A stretch of 64,000 nucleotides of DNA from Erythroxylum novogranatense (GCA_029891385.1 CM057228.1:68587523-68651522), one strand, 5' to 3'; counted from the stretch's first letter, positions 1-10,700 are shown. Made by a program: numbers and translations. The notes: generated by a model from the letters alone, not told the origin.

Positions 1-961
1 ATTGTTTGGACAACCAAATCTTCACCGATTGTAGCATAGAGACATCGTTTCCTAGCAATAATATGTCATCTACATATAGCACAAGGAATACGATTGCAGT
101 CTCATTAACCTTCTTATACACACAGTGTTCATCCGGATTTTGTGAGAAACCAAACTCTTTGATTACCTCATCAAAACGGATATTCCAACTCCTGGATGCT
201 TGCTTCAATCCATAGATGGATTTTTGAAGCTTGCATACCTTTTCGCCATCATAGGAGGTGAAGCCCTCAGGTTGTGTCATATACACATCCTCAGCTAGAT
301 TTCCATTTAGGAAAGTTGTCTTCACATCCATTTGCCATATCTCATAATCATAATGAGTGGCAATGGCTAGGAATATTCTAATGGATTTAAGCATTGCTAC
401 TGGGTTGAAGGTCTCGTCGTAGTCAACTCCTTGTCTTTGACGAAAACCTTTAGCGACAAGCCTTTCTTTATAGGTAATTACATTACCATCCATGTCGGTT
501 TTCTTTTTGAAAACCCATTTACACCCTATGGGTTTGATTCCTTCGGGTGCCTCAACCAAAGTCCATACTTGATTTTCATACATGGAATCCATTTCAGTCT
601 GCATGGCATGAAGCCATTTCTCAGACTCTGAACTCTTCAGAACCTCTTCATAGGTGGTAGGCTCATTATCTTCTATGAGCAATACGTCATTCTGTTCATT
701 CATGAGAAATCCATATCTCTCGGGAACAGAGCGTATCCTACGTGACCTACGAACTTCGTGTGTTGTAGAAGGTTGAACTGTTACTTCATCTGTATGAGTT
801 CTGAGTTTGAGTTCAGCGATTGATTCAAGATCTGTTCGAGCATCTTGAACTTCTTCAAGTTCTATTTTGCTCCCACTGTCTTCTTGTAAAAGAAACTCTT
901 TCTCTAAAAAGACAGCATGCTTCAAAACAAACACCTTTTGTTCCTCAGCAAGGTAGAATTG
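1..961 (-). pseudogene. copia A reverse transcriptase and linker, open to left edge
   Basis: Translating the minus strand gives an open frame that runs off base 1. It starts just after a stop and reads YLAEEQKVFV, then an acidic linker, then typical copia RT: a WVFKKK-type entry, [25 protein letters not shown] and the catalytic YVDDILLLG box (about 50-90). The protein would copy element RNA into cDNA inside virus-like particles. It is separated from integrase by one TGA at 962-964, where A' and the family pattern suggest a glycine codon (GGA). RNase H is outside the window. Confidence in the family is high; the copy is broken. Confidence 0.9.
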
Positions 962-964
962 ATA

Positions 965-1714
965 TCACATTGTTTCTTTAGGATATCCTACGAACAAACA
1001 CTTGTCAAATTTTGCATCAAGTTTATCTGACTGTGTCCGCTTCACATAAGCAGGATAACCCCAAACTTTCAAATGAGTAAGATAGGGTCTTTTGTTAGTC
1101 CACATCTCATATGGAGTAACATCAACTGTCTTTGATGGAACTATGTTTAGCAAGTAAACAGTTGTCTCGAGTGCATACCCCCAAAAGGATTTTGGTAATT
1201 TTGCAAAGCCCATCATCGATCGTACCATGTCTAACAAGGTTCGATTTCTCCTTTCTGCCACACCATTATGCTGTGGTGTGTAAGGAGGAGTCCATTGAGA
1301 TAAAATCCCATTATCTCTGATATAATCCAAAAACTCTTGGTCTAAGTATTCCCCACCACGATCTGATCGTAATGTCTTGATACTTTTCCCAAGTTGGTTT
1401 TCTACTTCATTTCTGAATTGTTTAAACTTTTCAAATGGTTCAGATTTGTATCTCATCAGATACAGGTACCCATATCGAGAATAATCATTGATAAAGGTAA
1501 TGAAGTAAAGACAACCACTTCTGGCATGGATGGACATCGGACCACATACATCTGAATGTATTATGTCTAATACTCCATTCGCTCGTTCACCCTTTCCCTT
1601 AAAGGGTAACTTAGTCATCTTGCCTAATAAACAAGATTCACATGTGTCATATGATTCATAATCAAATGACCCTAAACTACCACTCTTATGGAGCTTAGCT
1701 ATGCGTCTCTCATT
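965..1714 (-). pseudogene. copia A integrase with part of the HHCC zinc domain
   Basis: The fragment opens within the zinc-binding domain (ERRIAKLHKSGSL, then CESCLLGKM with the two cysteines) and continues into the DDE core: first Asp in HSDVCGPM, second in RSDRGGEY, Glu in HNGVAERRNR. The spacing fits copia integrases, which join element cDNA to host DNA. The two zinc histidines lie beyond insertion B at 5660-5700, so B split the domain at the sequence encoding HINE. The frame ends at a TGA (962-964) that A' lacks. The first ATG lies internally at 1618, but the frame is open to the B junction, so the start is simply the breakpoint. Confidence 0.93.
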
Positions 1715-1719
1715 TATAT
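1715..1719. repeat. target-site duplication of B, left copy (TATAT)
   Basis: TATAT here is repeated at 5655-5659. The empty site is seen in A' near 50397-50405, where the same coding sequence reads straight through. This fixes the ends of B exactly. Confidence 0.93.
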
Positions 1720-2049
1720 TGTCGGAACTCGACCCGGAGATCGGATCCCGACTGTTGGATCCCGTTTTCGGAACCCAACTCTCTTGCTTAAAATCATGAA
1801 ACCTGAGCGTGCGTATTACTTTGAAGGGTTATAAATTTTTTTTTCATTCTTAATCCCTTAAACCCTTAAAGACATCATGAATTCATTCTCATGCTCAAAA
1901 CGCGCCTAATATTTACTTACCAAAGTCCCTTAGTGTGCCCATGTACCTAATCATCATACTTGAACTTATTTCCACTACGCGTTCACCGAATTTGAAAAAC
2001 TCAATATCTTTAATTCATTTGAAATTCTCTTGTAAATCATAGCCTTATG

Positions 2050-3030
2050 ACTCTTGTTTAATTTAAGACAAGAATTGCTTCAATCGGAGTTATATAACTC
2101 AAGATACACTCCAAAAACTTAAAAGAGTTCATACCGGAAACATGCCCTCTTAACCGGCCTTTAACTTACTTTGATGCAAACTTTCTCGATTTAACTCCAA
2201 ATAATCCCAATTTTTGTATCAAGGAAGATATATGCCTTATAAATCCAATGGTTCAAGCTTCACCTCAATTTGAGGTCGTATGAGGGATTTATGCCCAAAA
2301 CAATGGACATGCTCACTTCCAAAATCAAATTGAAACTCTTTTGACGCGATTGCCATAACTTTCTTTAATTATATCTAAATGCCTTCTTTCTAGTTCCATT
2401 TGAAAGATAACATCAAGATATACAACTCGTATTAGAGGTCTCAAAACGAGATTCGGCTTTAAAACTGGTCAAAAACACGTTTGTCCCAAGGTGACCCGTA
2501 GTTGTCCCTTAAAAGGACAGGCATGTCCGTTTAACGGACACATACGGCCAAAAGTGTGCCAATTCGTCCGAGAAAGTCCGTCTAACGGACATACACATAG
2601 CAAGGGTTCCTTTTGACCCATAGCTGTCCGTTAAACGGACTTCCATGTCCGTTTAACGGACACGCCATTTTTCCAAAACTCCAAATCTTAAACCAACTTC
2701 AATTCACTTGAGACTATCACCTTTCAACCCTCATAACTCCTTATTCCTAGCTCCAATATGTGCATACTATACCTCCATGGAAAGATAACAAAACGAACTA
2801 CAAATCTCATGAAGGATGCAAATGCTAATTCCATCACTAATCAAGGAAAAAAGCCACTCAAAGGACACTACTCATTAAAGACCAATGTAACAGTACATGA
2901 ATAGTAACTGAATGTGTTCTTCACCTCATAACTTTTTAACCCTAAGTCCAAATGAGACAAATGATATACCCTTAGAAAGATCTGAACTTCTACTACAATC
3001 TTCACGAAGACTTCCCGATCTAAATCAATC
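2050..3030 (-). repeat. degenerate approximately 180-bp tandem array in LTR B
   Basis: On the minus strand, copies of a unit with the core CTTCATGAGATTTGTAG and, about 20-30 bases later, ATCTTTCCATGG, end in GGAGTTATGAGG-type text. Cores sit near 3003, 2808, 2430 and about 2258; the gap 2808-2430 equals two units and holds the palindrome cluster. The same unit occurs in D, E and F. The outer limits are approximate. Confidence 0.7.
2504..2661. repeat. cluster of GTCCGTTTAACGGAC palindromes
   Basis: Near-perfect palindromes at 2524-2540 (TGTCCGTTTAACGGACA), 2576-2590, 2626-2640 and 2647-2661, with a weaker copy at 2504-2518 (GTCCCTTAAAAGGAC). Spacing is about 51, 50 and 21 bases. Sequence between copies is unrelated. 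They fill the place of one array unit in B. Confidence 0.9.
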
Positions 3031-3499
3031 TCTAATGGGGTCTAAAACTGAAGCAAAGTTCTGTCAAATTTTAGGAAAATTTGACAACACTTCCCTTGAA
3101 AATACAACTAACCAATTTTCAATTCTAACACTTCCACCTGCATAAAACTCAACATGCAACCTCATATAACATAACTTAATCCCAAGAGTAACTCCAAATT
3201 CAATTCAAGGCAACAACCGCACTCTTAATCATCTAATCATATCCAAGTTATACAATGATACAATTGTACATTCACAACCATACTCAAGTCCATATTGCAT
3301 TAATCATCATACATAAGAGTTTTACAATTTCATTGGCATTTCCTAGCCAAATTTCCAAGACCAATAACAATATTTCATTTACCTTATTCCATTGCTCATA
3401 TGAATTACAACTATACATGTACATAACCAAACTTCAAATACACAATAAAACAAGAACAAGCCGTCTTGATCCACTTCCACTTGATTTCTTGCTAAAAAC

Positions 3500-4635
3500 C
3501 TGGAAATTGGGAAAATAGGGTGGTGAGCTTGGGGAGCCCAGAAGGTTCTATGCTTATAACCAAATAATGAACAAAACAGTTTTAGAAGTCCATTTTCGTA
3601 TTAATTTCCTTTGGATCATAAAACATTGTTTTCTTCAAAACTCTTGTCATTTTCTTGAAATCACAAATCATTCATTTTTCAAAGGTTCATGAAATCATAA
3701 ACTAAGAGCTCTTGTCATTTTCTTGAAATCACAAATCATTCATTTTTCAAAGGTTCATAAAATCATAAACTAAGAGCTCTTGTCATTTTCTTGAAATCAC
3801 AAATCATTCATTTTTCAAACTTTCATGAAATCATGAATGCAATTCAACTTGTCACAATTCACATCATATAACACATACAACCTAACACATTATAATGGTT
3901 TGGCAAGTCCACAATTCTTAGCAACCATATAGTCTCATTTAATGAGCCTATATGGGCAAATCTTTAGGAGTCCGTATCTTGGATCATCCTATGCCACAAT
4001 CGGGCAGCCGGGCGAAGGCTTCTTCATGGTCATCGTGCACAAGACGTTTCTTGGGTGGACTTAACCTAACCCACATAACATATAACCATGTCTTGAAACT
4101 TGATTGCCCTATGGAAAAAAATCTTGGAAATCTTGTTTTGCATAAGTCATGCAAATTTTCATAAATCATTTCATGATCATAAAGCATTTCATATGCAATG
4201 CATCATCATTCCTCAACAAAATCACATTCACATATCAAATCATCAATCATCCAATCCACATAACATTTTCAAATCATTCATACCATGATACATCAATTTT
4301 TTTTTTGAAATTTCGCAAGGCATTCAAAAATAATGAATTTGAAAGCATTTGTTTTAATTCGTAAAGTTTTTGAAAAATATATTAATGGCCCATTATTTAA
4401 CTATAAACATAAAACCTACCTTATGATTCCTTGCTACATGGAGTTCCTCCTCTTGCTCTTCTCTTTCTTCTTGCTCTAATTCAAGAGAAAATAAAACCCA
4501 ATTCAACACAAATCCGATTTAAATTCCATAAAACCTCTTTCATGAAATTAGCTTTGAAATCACTAAACCCATTCCATTCTTAGTCTTTCTAACCAAAACC
4601 CCAACTAAAATCTTAACTTTAATCAAGAAGCTTAC
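3500..4635 (-). other. candidate leader intron inside LTR B
   Basis: Minus strand: donor-like TTAAG/GTAAGCTT with the junction at 4636/4635, and acceptor-like CCCAATTTCCAG/GTTTT ending at 3500, preceded by AGCTCACC and a pyrimidine-rich run. Equivalent pairs are found at matching places in D, E and F. Splicing is inferred only from sequence. Confidence 0.45.
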
Positions 4636-4868
4636 CTTAAACTTCCACCAACCAAGTGAAGACTTGGTTCAAAATGAAGCTCTAGCCTTCCTCCACACTT
4701 TTTCTTCTTGGACTTTCTTCAAACTCTCACTCTTTCTCTTAGAAAATCAAACCCTAACAAGCTTCTTTCATTTCTCCTCCTTTCTCCATTTACGACACTT
4801 CTCTCCTCTCTCCCTCTCAATTTCTTTTTTTCCTCTTCTTTCTCCTACAACTCACTTAACTCTTCCTC

Positions 4869-4875
4869 TTTTATA
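4869..4875 (-). promoter_or_regulatory. TATA box of LTR B
   Basis: Minus strand reads GAGTATAAAAGAGG, a strong plant TATA box, about 233 bases before the donor-like site and upstream of a purine-rich tract. It probably marks the U3 promoter of this LTR. Confidence 0.6.
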
Positions 4876-5654
4876 CTCCTCTTTAAGTTACTAAGCCCAA
4901 AGCCCAAACCTAACTCCCTTCTTCTTCTTCCTTCTTCCTATTTCTTCTTTAACTACTTAAGCCCACTTATTCTCTCAAGCCCATCTTATCCTTATTTTCT
5001 TTTCTTTCCTACTACAACTTAAGCCCATCTCATTTATATCCTCTCTTCTTTATTCATTTCATTTGGACCCAAAGCCCAATTTATTCTTCCTTCTTTCTTC
5101 TCATCCTACTAAATCACTTAAATCCAAACCATTTCTTCTTCTTTTCATTTGATTTAGGCCCATTATTCTCTTAGGCCCAATTAACTCTAAACTCTTAAAT
5201 TCAACTAACACATTTAATTGTATTAATTCATGCTACCTAACTCATTACTCTCTTTTAATCCTCTTCTTTTTTTATATCACCACTTAAGCCCAACTTGAGT
5301 CCAAGGCCCATTTAACCCTTAATACATTTACAACCTTCATAACACCTTAATACACTTAATCCATGTCATATAGTCTTAGTCTAATCAACATGTTAATTAA
5401 ATTTCCTTAACATGCTAATTAAGTCCACAAAATACAATAATAGAATTCCATTAAATCATGTCACCTAATTTCATGACACCTTACCTTAAGCATATTAACA
5501 TGTCAATTAATTCCCCATTAATCCATCTCGTATTTAAACCATATCTTCCATTTCATTTCAATTTCAAGAATTCTTAACTTCTTTACTCATGAATAATCAT
5601 TCAAAAATCCTTATTTAATAATCCTAGCTTACCAAAAAGATTCGGGGTCCAATA

Positions 5655-5659
5655 TATAT
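5655..5659. repeat. target-site duplication of B, right copy (TATAT)
   Basis: Matches 1715-1719. Copia A coding sequence resumes directly afterwards with the integrase zinc domain (HCRLGH). Confidence 0.93.
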
Positions 5660-5885
5660 GGCCAAGGCGACAATGTCATAAGTAAGTTGATTTTAAATTA
5701 TCTCGTTTATGTCTTTTAGTGTCATTGACATTCATAATTGGATGTGACATATCTAATATGTAAATTCCATTGCATAATGTACCAGTACCATAAAGCATTC
5801 CATTCAAACTAATAGAACAACCATTGTTACTAAAAGTCAAATGGAAACCATTTATTTAAACAAGAAATGCATAATATGTTCTTTG
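5660..5885 (-). pseudogene. copia A pre-integrase segment (HHCC histidines)
   Basis: Minus-strand remains of the GAG-pre-integrase region, continuing the piece at 965-1714 across insertion B. It reads NLKSTYL-stop-HCRLGH where A' has NLNSTYLWHCRLGH, so a Trp codon has become TGA. The two histidines of the HHCC zinc site are present. Downstream (lower coordinates) is the B junction; upstream is the protease frame, which ends at 5886 in another stop. It is short and clearly decayed. Confidence 0.82.
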
Positions 5886-6300
5886 TTAATACAGTACAAA
5901 ATAACATTCATCCAATTTAATCACAAGCCCACTGGAGAGTGACAAAAAGTAAGTGCCTACGGCTAATGCAGCAACTCTTGCTCCATTTCCTACACGCAGG
6001 TCTAGTTCTCCCTTCATGAGTTGTCTACTGTCCCTGAGGCCCTGCATATCATTGTATATGTGTGAGTCACAACCAGTATCTAATACCCATATGTTATGGT
6101 CAGAAACAGTATTAACCTCAATGAAAAACATACCTGAAGAAGTCGAGGCATCTGATGCCTTCTTCTGCTTCAATTCTTCCAGATAGACTTTACAGTTCCG
6201 CTTCCAGTGGCCAGTCTTGCCACAATGGAAGCAAGTTCCTTTTGGAGTAGATTCTTTGGTTTTCTTCTTGGCTGTACTTCCTTTAGGTTTCTTAGAACTT
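5886..6300 (-). pseudogene. copia A zinc knuckle and aspartic protease
   Basis: The minus-strand frame holds a CCHC nucleocapsid knuckle (CFHCGKTGHWKRNC, about 6190-6230), a spacer and then a retropepsin-like domain with the active-site signature VLDTGCDSHI (about 6085) and the downstream GNGARV and ALAV strands. It would cut the Gag-Pol precursor. It is in a different frame from the rest of gag. The change is at a run of ten A in sense direction (6299-6308), and the order gag to knuckle needs a -1 shift there. No start codon is needed because this is the middle of the polyprotein. It ends at a stop near 5886 just past FVLY, where the family continues. Confidence 0.88.
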
Positions 6301-6964
6301 TTTTTTTTAGTTTCTTTTTCTTCTTGGAACCAGAAGAAGAGTCCACCATAAGCACTTGCTTGCTATCCTTCTTAATAGCTTGCTCTGCTGTCTTGAGTAG
6401 ATTGATCAACTCAGGGATTATCGTGGATATTTGGTTCATCCGATAGTTTAACACAAACTGTGAATAACTATCAGACAATCCAACCAGAATTAAGTCAACA
6501 CTTAATTCATAATCCATAACAAAACCTAAGACAGCCAATCTCTCAATATACCCATTCATCTTCAGTGCATACTGCACTGCAAATGAACCTGGAGTCATCT
6601 TAGTAGTGAAGAGTAGCCTCGAGGTCTCGAACCTTTCAGACCGAGCTTGCTCATCAAACAGCTTCCTAAGATGAAACACTATGGTATTAGCATCCATAGA
6701 CTCATGCTGCTTCTGCAGCTCTGGTGACATAGATGCGAGCATAATGCAGGTAGCCATGTCACTGTCTTTAAGATGCTTACGATATGCTTTCTGATCCTCA
6801 TCAGAAGCATCAGCAGCAGGTGGATCAGGAAGTGGAACATCTAGGACATATCCTAGTTCCTCAGACCTGAGAACAATTCTCAGATTTCTAAGCCAATCTA
6901 GAAAGTTGGGTCCAGTTAATTTGTTCGAGTCCATAAGCGAGCGCAAGTTCACACTTGAAGTCAT
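6300..6964 (-). pseudogene. copia A gag (UBN2-type)
   Basis: Capsid-like part of a copia Gag: KLTGPNFLDWLRNLRIVL near the N terminus, then the helical UBN2 region through RLLFTTKMTPGSFAVQY, LVGLSDSYSQFVLNY and a Lys-rich tail. I take the ATG at 6962-6964 (MTSSVNLRS); it follows by ten bases a good splice acceptor (CCCTATAG/GTTATTGAAG). The frame stays open to 6170, but after the A10 run at 6299-6308 it no longer encodes the zinc knuckle, which continues in the -1 frame. In A' most of this gene is deleted. Confidence 0.88.
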
Positions 6965-7130
6965 CTTCAATAACCTATAGGGAAAAGAGAGAAAGAATGT
7001 TAGAATAGAATTACATGCATGATCATAAGGACTTGCATGACATGCATATGGCTCCCACTAGTTTCAAAGAATCCATAACCCTCAGTACGAATCCAAGAAA
7101 CATTATGACAAAATGTCCTAGTGGGTCGAT

Positions 7131-7310
7131 ATCAGACATTACTAAAATGACCTTGGGTTTACCCAACAAGCCACCTTAGGTCAATCGGTAGGTATCGGTC
7201 ATACCAATTGCATCATAGATATCTGACATTACTAAAATGACCTTGGGTTTACCCAACAAGCCACTTTAGATCTATCGGCAGGTATCGGTCATACCATTTG
7301 CTCCATAGAT
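7131..7310. repeat. 90-bp tandem repeat with TTGGGTTTACCCAA stems
   Basis: Two copies starting at 7131 and 7221, each holding GACCTTGGGTTTACCCAACAAGCC, split here as the stem TTGGGT, a TT loop and ACCCAA. Further stem copies occur near 7525 and, degenerate, near 7430. The A' leader has the same pair (about 51370-51520). Confidence 0.85.
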
Positions 7311-7744
7311 GCAACTATCGACTAGTGCTATCAACTCGTGACGTATGCACACACATTGGGTTATCAACTCTTGATGCGCGTACATCTGATGTACACTACC
7401 TAATTTGGCCTCTATCCACGTTGACCTTGAGTTTACTCAACAAATCAACGCTTTTAGTGAAAACCGACCCATTAATCTGAAAATCTTATTTTCATGGTTC
7501 GAACATATCCGTATAGAGTGAGCTTGGGTTTACCCAACAACCCAACTCTATAAGAACTCTGGTTCTCCCCATATTAATGGAAGGCGTTAGTTTTCATATG
7601 ATGTGTGAGGGTTTTCAGGTCTCATCTTCTTCTTCTCCAAGCCGTAGGATTATAGTCACCATGACTATATGGAATGATTTAGGATAATTCATCAATCACA
7701 TTGAATCTATACCTAAAATCATCCATCATCCCACCTTTGCATGT

Positions 7745-7965
7745 TGTAAGTCGACTTGTATATGTGTAAGTCGACTTATGCTAGTGTGTAAGTCAATTTA
7801 TGCATGTGTAAGTCGACTTATGCTACTGTGCACGTACAAGTCGACTTATACCATTGTGCAAGTCGACTTACGTGTCTACATTACACGGATAAGTCGACTT
7901 GTGCATGTGTAAGTCGACTTATCCGAGCATACAAGTCGACTTATGCATGTATTAGTTGACTTGTC
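7745..7965. repeat. array of the palindrome AAGTCGACTT in copia A leader
   Basis: Eight perfect copies of the self-complementary 10-mer AAGTCGACTT and two variants within about 220 bases, separated by unrelated 10-30 base spacers. Related arrays lie at 51965-52190 and 47785-47888 in A'. Confidence 0.93.
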
Positions 7966-9068
7966 CATGTAGAATTGCTATCTAGTCGGCTAATTTCTCA
8001 ATCCGTGCAGTTCAAATTCACAATACCATGTGTAATATCCTTTATTATGATGTAGCAATGAAACACTTTCATTGTTGCTTACCATATATAGTCAAACTAT
8101 ACATGAAAAACTTGAAATTGATGAATATACTCTTATTCATTTAGATTTCCAAATAATTTGAGAATATCAAACTATCACCCTAAGTATCTCTAGCTAGTCT
8201 ACATTTTATCAAGATTACTTCGGCACTGGTCACAAAATTGTGACGGCCAAAACAATCAGGACAACGAAATACAATAACGAGACGCTAATGTGACATATTT
8301 GACATCCGAAAATTTTTGGAAACCCAATTTCAAGAAATTCAATTTGGAAAGCATACAACATCAATATAACACATTTTTAATCACATTAAAAATGATCTAA
8401 GGCATTGGAACTAAAAACTACCCAATCATACATTTCAAACAAAACAGCTCCAGCAACTTTCTCAAAACTGCCAAGCTCTGTCTTTTGCTTGAAAAACTCA
8501 TTGAAACAATTTCAATAAATTCTGAGAAAATTACAGAGGTTACAACATGTTCACAACATGATACATGAATTTTTTCAGGATTTATTTCCATCAAAAACTC
8601 AACCAACCTCAGCAACAAAACCAATGTAGAATCTGTGTTTCTTAACACAGTTATTCCTAGAAGCACACAATAAATTCTCAAATAAATAGTAAATCACCTC
8701 GGAAACATTTTTCCATTCTCATAGACATTAATAAACATCTTAGAGACATGTAGGTGAAAGAAAATCCAAAAAAAAAATCTACAATCTATTCTCGAATTTA
8801 CAAGCATGCCTGTTCATTGAATGTGCACAAACACAGCAACCAGAACATTAGGGAATAAATGAGCAAAACCATATCAAATCACATTGATAAATTCCAAGCT
8901 TCCACAGACATATGCAATAACATCTTGTGAACATATCTGGGCAAGAAAATTTCTAAAACAATATTTCTACACTGAATTCGAAATTAACATTTACAACATG
9001 CATCATCGTCATAAGCAATAGGCAACTCCGACCTAGTCATGATTTCTTCGTTATATCTGACACAAGTA

Positions 9069-9080
9069 GCTCTGATACCA
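9069..9080 (-). other. primer binding site of copia A
   Basis: Plus strand GCTCTGATACCA, which is TGGTATCAGAGC in sense, matching the 3' end of plant initiator tRNA-Met, one base from the LTR start at 9082. Confidence 0.9.
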
Positions 9081-9312
9081 CTGTAGGAAAAATCCCGATG
9101 TGAGCATCACATGCCCACGGTGTGGAAAACAAAAAAATTTTATTCCGGGACCTTCTCGAAAGCCAGGATCCATGTGTCTATACAACAAACTCAAACCATA
9201 ACGGCCAAAGGAGACCGTCTCTAACGGTATCCACGCAGAGATCGGAGAACCTAACCAGGACAAACCTTTTGACCCGGGAATAGCTAGAACAAATTAAAGA
9301 GTGCTAGCTCTT

Positions 9313-9558
9313 ACCTTTTTCCTTGGAGAGCTATGAAAATGACGATGGATAATGCTTGGAGAGGAGAAAAAGATGATGCTTGTATGCTTTAGAGAAAGAA
9401 ACTCTTTCTTCTTCTTCAAAAACCAACGAACACTTACCTTTTTCCTTGGAAAGCTTTGAAAATGACGATGGAGAATGCTTGGAGAGCAGAAAAAGATGAT
9501 GCTCGTATGCTTTAGAGAAAGAAACTCTTTCTTCTTCTTCAAAAACCAACGAACCTCT
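9313..9558. repeat. 123-bp tandem duplication carrying the donor-like site
   Basis: ACCTTTTTCCTTGG starts copies at 9313 and 9436; each contains the sense sequence AAGAAGAAGAAAGAGTTTC and a GGTAAG site. Not seen in the A' LTRs. Confidence 0.88.
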
Positions 9559-9956
9559 CTCCTTTTCTCACCCTTTTTCATTTGTCTTTAACATCATTAA
9601 AGACATTTAATGCTTATGGTGACAAGGCTTGTCCACGTTAGCCTTTAGATATATCTATATATATATAAAAAGTTAAGATGACAAGCTTCCTCCTCCTCCA
9701 TCCACGTGACATTCATATATATATATATATATTAATTCTTTAATTAATTAATCATATATATATATATATGTATATATCTGTTGAAGTGGTCCAGTCACAC
9801 TGGGGTCGGTCCTACCGGCCTACCGGGTCCCGATATAGGAAAAACCCCCGAAAACCTTTTTCAGCAATATCGATGTCGCGATCTCATCAGGACATATCTC
9901 GATCTCATCGGGATCCATTTAGTTCCATTTGCTCTCTATTTATTGGATCTCTATCT

Positions 9957-10700
9957 AAAACTATTTTACAAATTCTCCGAGACACTCTTATGCGTGTGAC
10001 CCATTAGGTTCCCGGTTATGTTGGCCACTTAGATTAACACTTAATCTAAGCAAGTCATGAGCGGTATCTAGCAACACATCATGACCCCCAATTGACCGTA
10101 AAGTAATTGGTTTGACGAATGAACATGTATTCATCATGAACCATATCAAGAACCTTTCCATAGATAATTATCGTACAATTCGTCCTTTCACCATGCTATA
10201 CCCCACTTGGTTATGAGTATGGGCAACGTGTCAACTCTCACTAGACTGACTACGTCAAATCTAGTCCAAGTGATTTCAGTTCTTGTCCTGGGACTCATTA
10301 CTTTATATGTCACTGAAGACACTCTTTGTCCAAAACTATTTTACGAATTCTCCGAGACACTCTTATGCGTGTGACCCATTAGGTTCTCGGTTATGTTGGC
10401 CACTTAGATTAACACTTAATCTAAGCAAGTCATGAGCGGTATCTAGCAACACATCATGACCCCCAATTGACCGGAAAGTAATTGGTTTGACGAATGAACA
10501 TGTATTCATCATGAACCATATCACGAACCTTTCCATAGACAATTACCGTGCAATTCGTCCTTTTACCATGCTATACCCCACTTGGTTATGAGTATGGGCA
10601 AAGTGTCAACTCTTTACTAGACTGACTATGTCAAATCTAGTTCTTGTCCTGGGACTCATTACTTAATAGGTCAATGAAGACATTCTTCATGACATATATG
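9957..10700. repeat. 375-bp tandem duplication in the LTR of copia A
   Basis: AAAACTATTTTAC starts two copies at 9957 and 10332; both run through CTCATTACTT and AAGACA. A' LTRs have one copy, so this arose in A after the two separated. Confidence 0.9.

Larger units (their letters stand above)
1720..5654 (-). mobile_element. solo giant LTR B (gypsy type), 3.9 kb
   Basis: Sequence inserted in copia A with a perfect 5-bp duplication and no internal domain, polypurine tract or primer site, so it is a solo LTR left by LTR-LTR recombination. The orientation is minus. The sense strand starts TATTGGACCCCGAATC and ends GTCGAGTTCCGACA, much like the ends of LTR element D (TGTTGGACCCCGATC and GGGTCCTAACA). 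The 5' terminal dinucleotide is TA where TG is usual. In sense order it has a TATA box, purine-rich stretch, donor-like AAGGTAAG, a GC-richer GGCTGCCCG segment, the AGCTCACC acceptor-like motif, then the approximately 181-bp array and a cluster of GTCCGTTTAACGGAC palindromes. No protein is encoded; small frames are chance. Confidence 0.92.
6965..9068 (-). other. long untranslated leader of copia A
   Basis: About 2.1 kb between gag and the primer site, with no convincing reading frame. It contains a 90-bp tandem repeat (7131-7310), the AAGTCGACTT palindrome array (7745-7965) and AT-rich unique sequence (7970-9050). The A' leader (51197-53298) is collinear with it. It lies almost entirely within the candidate intron 6975-9314. 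Confidence 0.8.
6975..9314 (-). other. candidate leader intron of copia A
   Basis: Donor-like AAAAAG/GTAAGAG at 9315/9314 inside the 5' LTR and acceptor CTCTCTTTTCCCTATAG/GTT ending at 6975, ten bases before the gag ATG. A' has the same pair (CAAAG/GTAAGG at 53544/53543; CTCTTTCCGTTTAG/GTTAG ending at 51208). A second donor-like site lies at 9438/9437 because of a local duplication. Removal would delete the primer site, both leader repeats and most of the untranslated leader. Inferred from sequence only. Confidence 0.5.

Noticed and set aside
431..631. Plus-strand frame with no known domain
   Set aside because: Opposite strand of the copia A RT/linker coding sequence.
4708..5022. Leu/Ser/Phe-rich 104-codon frame resembling membrane protein
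   Set aside because: It is the reverse of the purine-rich leader tract of LTR B, and the composition explains it.
7745..7965. Regular short repeats with unique spacers, CRISPR-like at first sight
   Set aside because: The repeat is a 10-base palindrome with irregular 10-30-base spacers in a plant retrotransposon leader, and no cas genes are present.
9648..9775. TATATA-rich patch as a separate microsatellite or origin
   Set aside because: The A' LTRs have an AT-rich patch in the corresponding place (46498-46550, 53876-53930), so it is an LTR feature.
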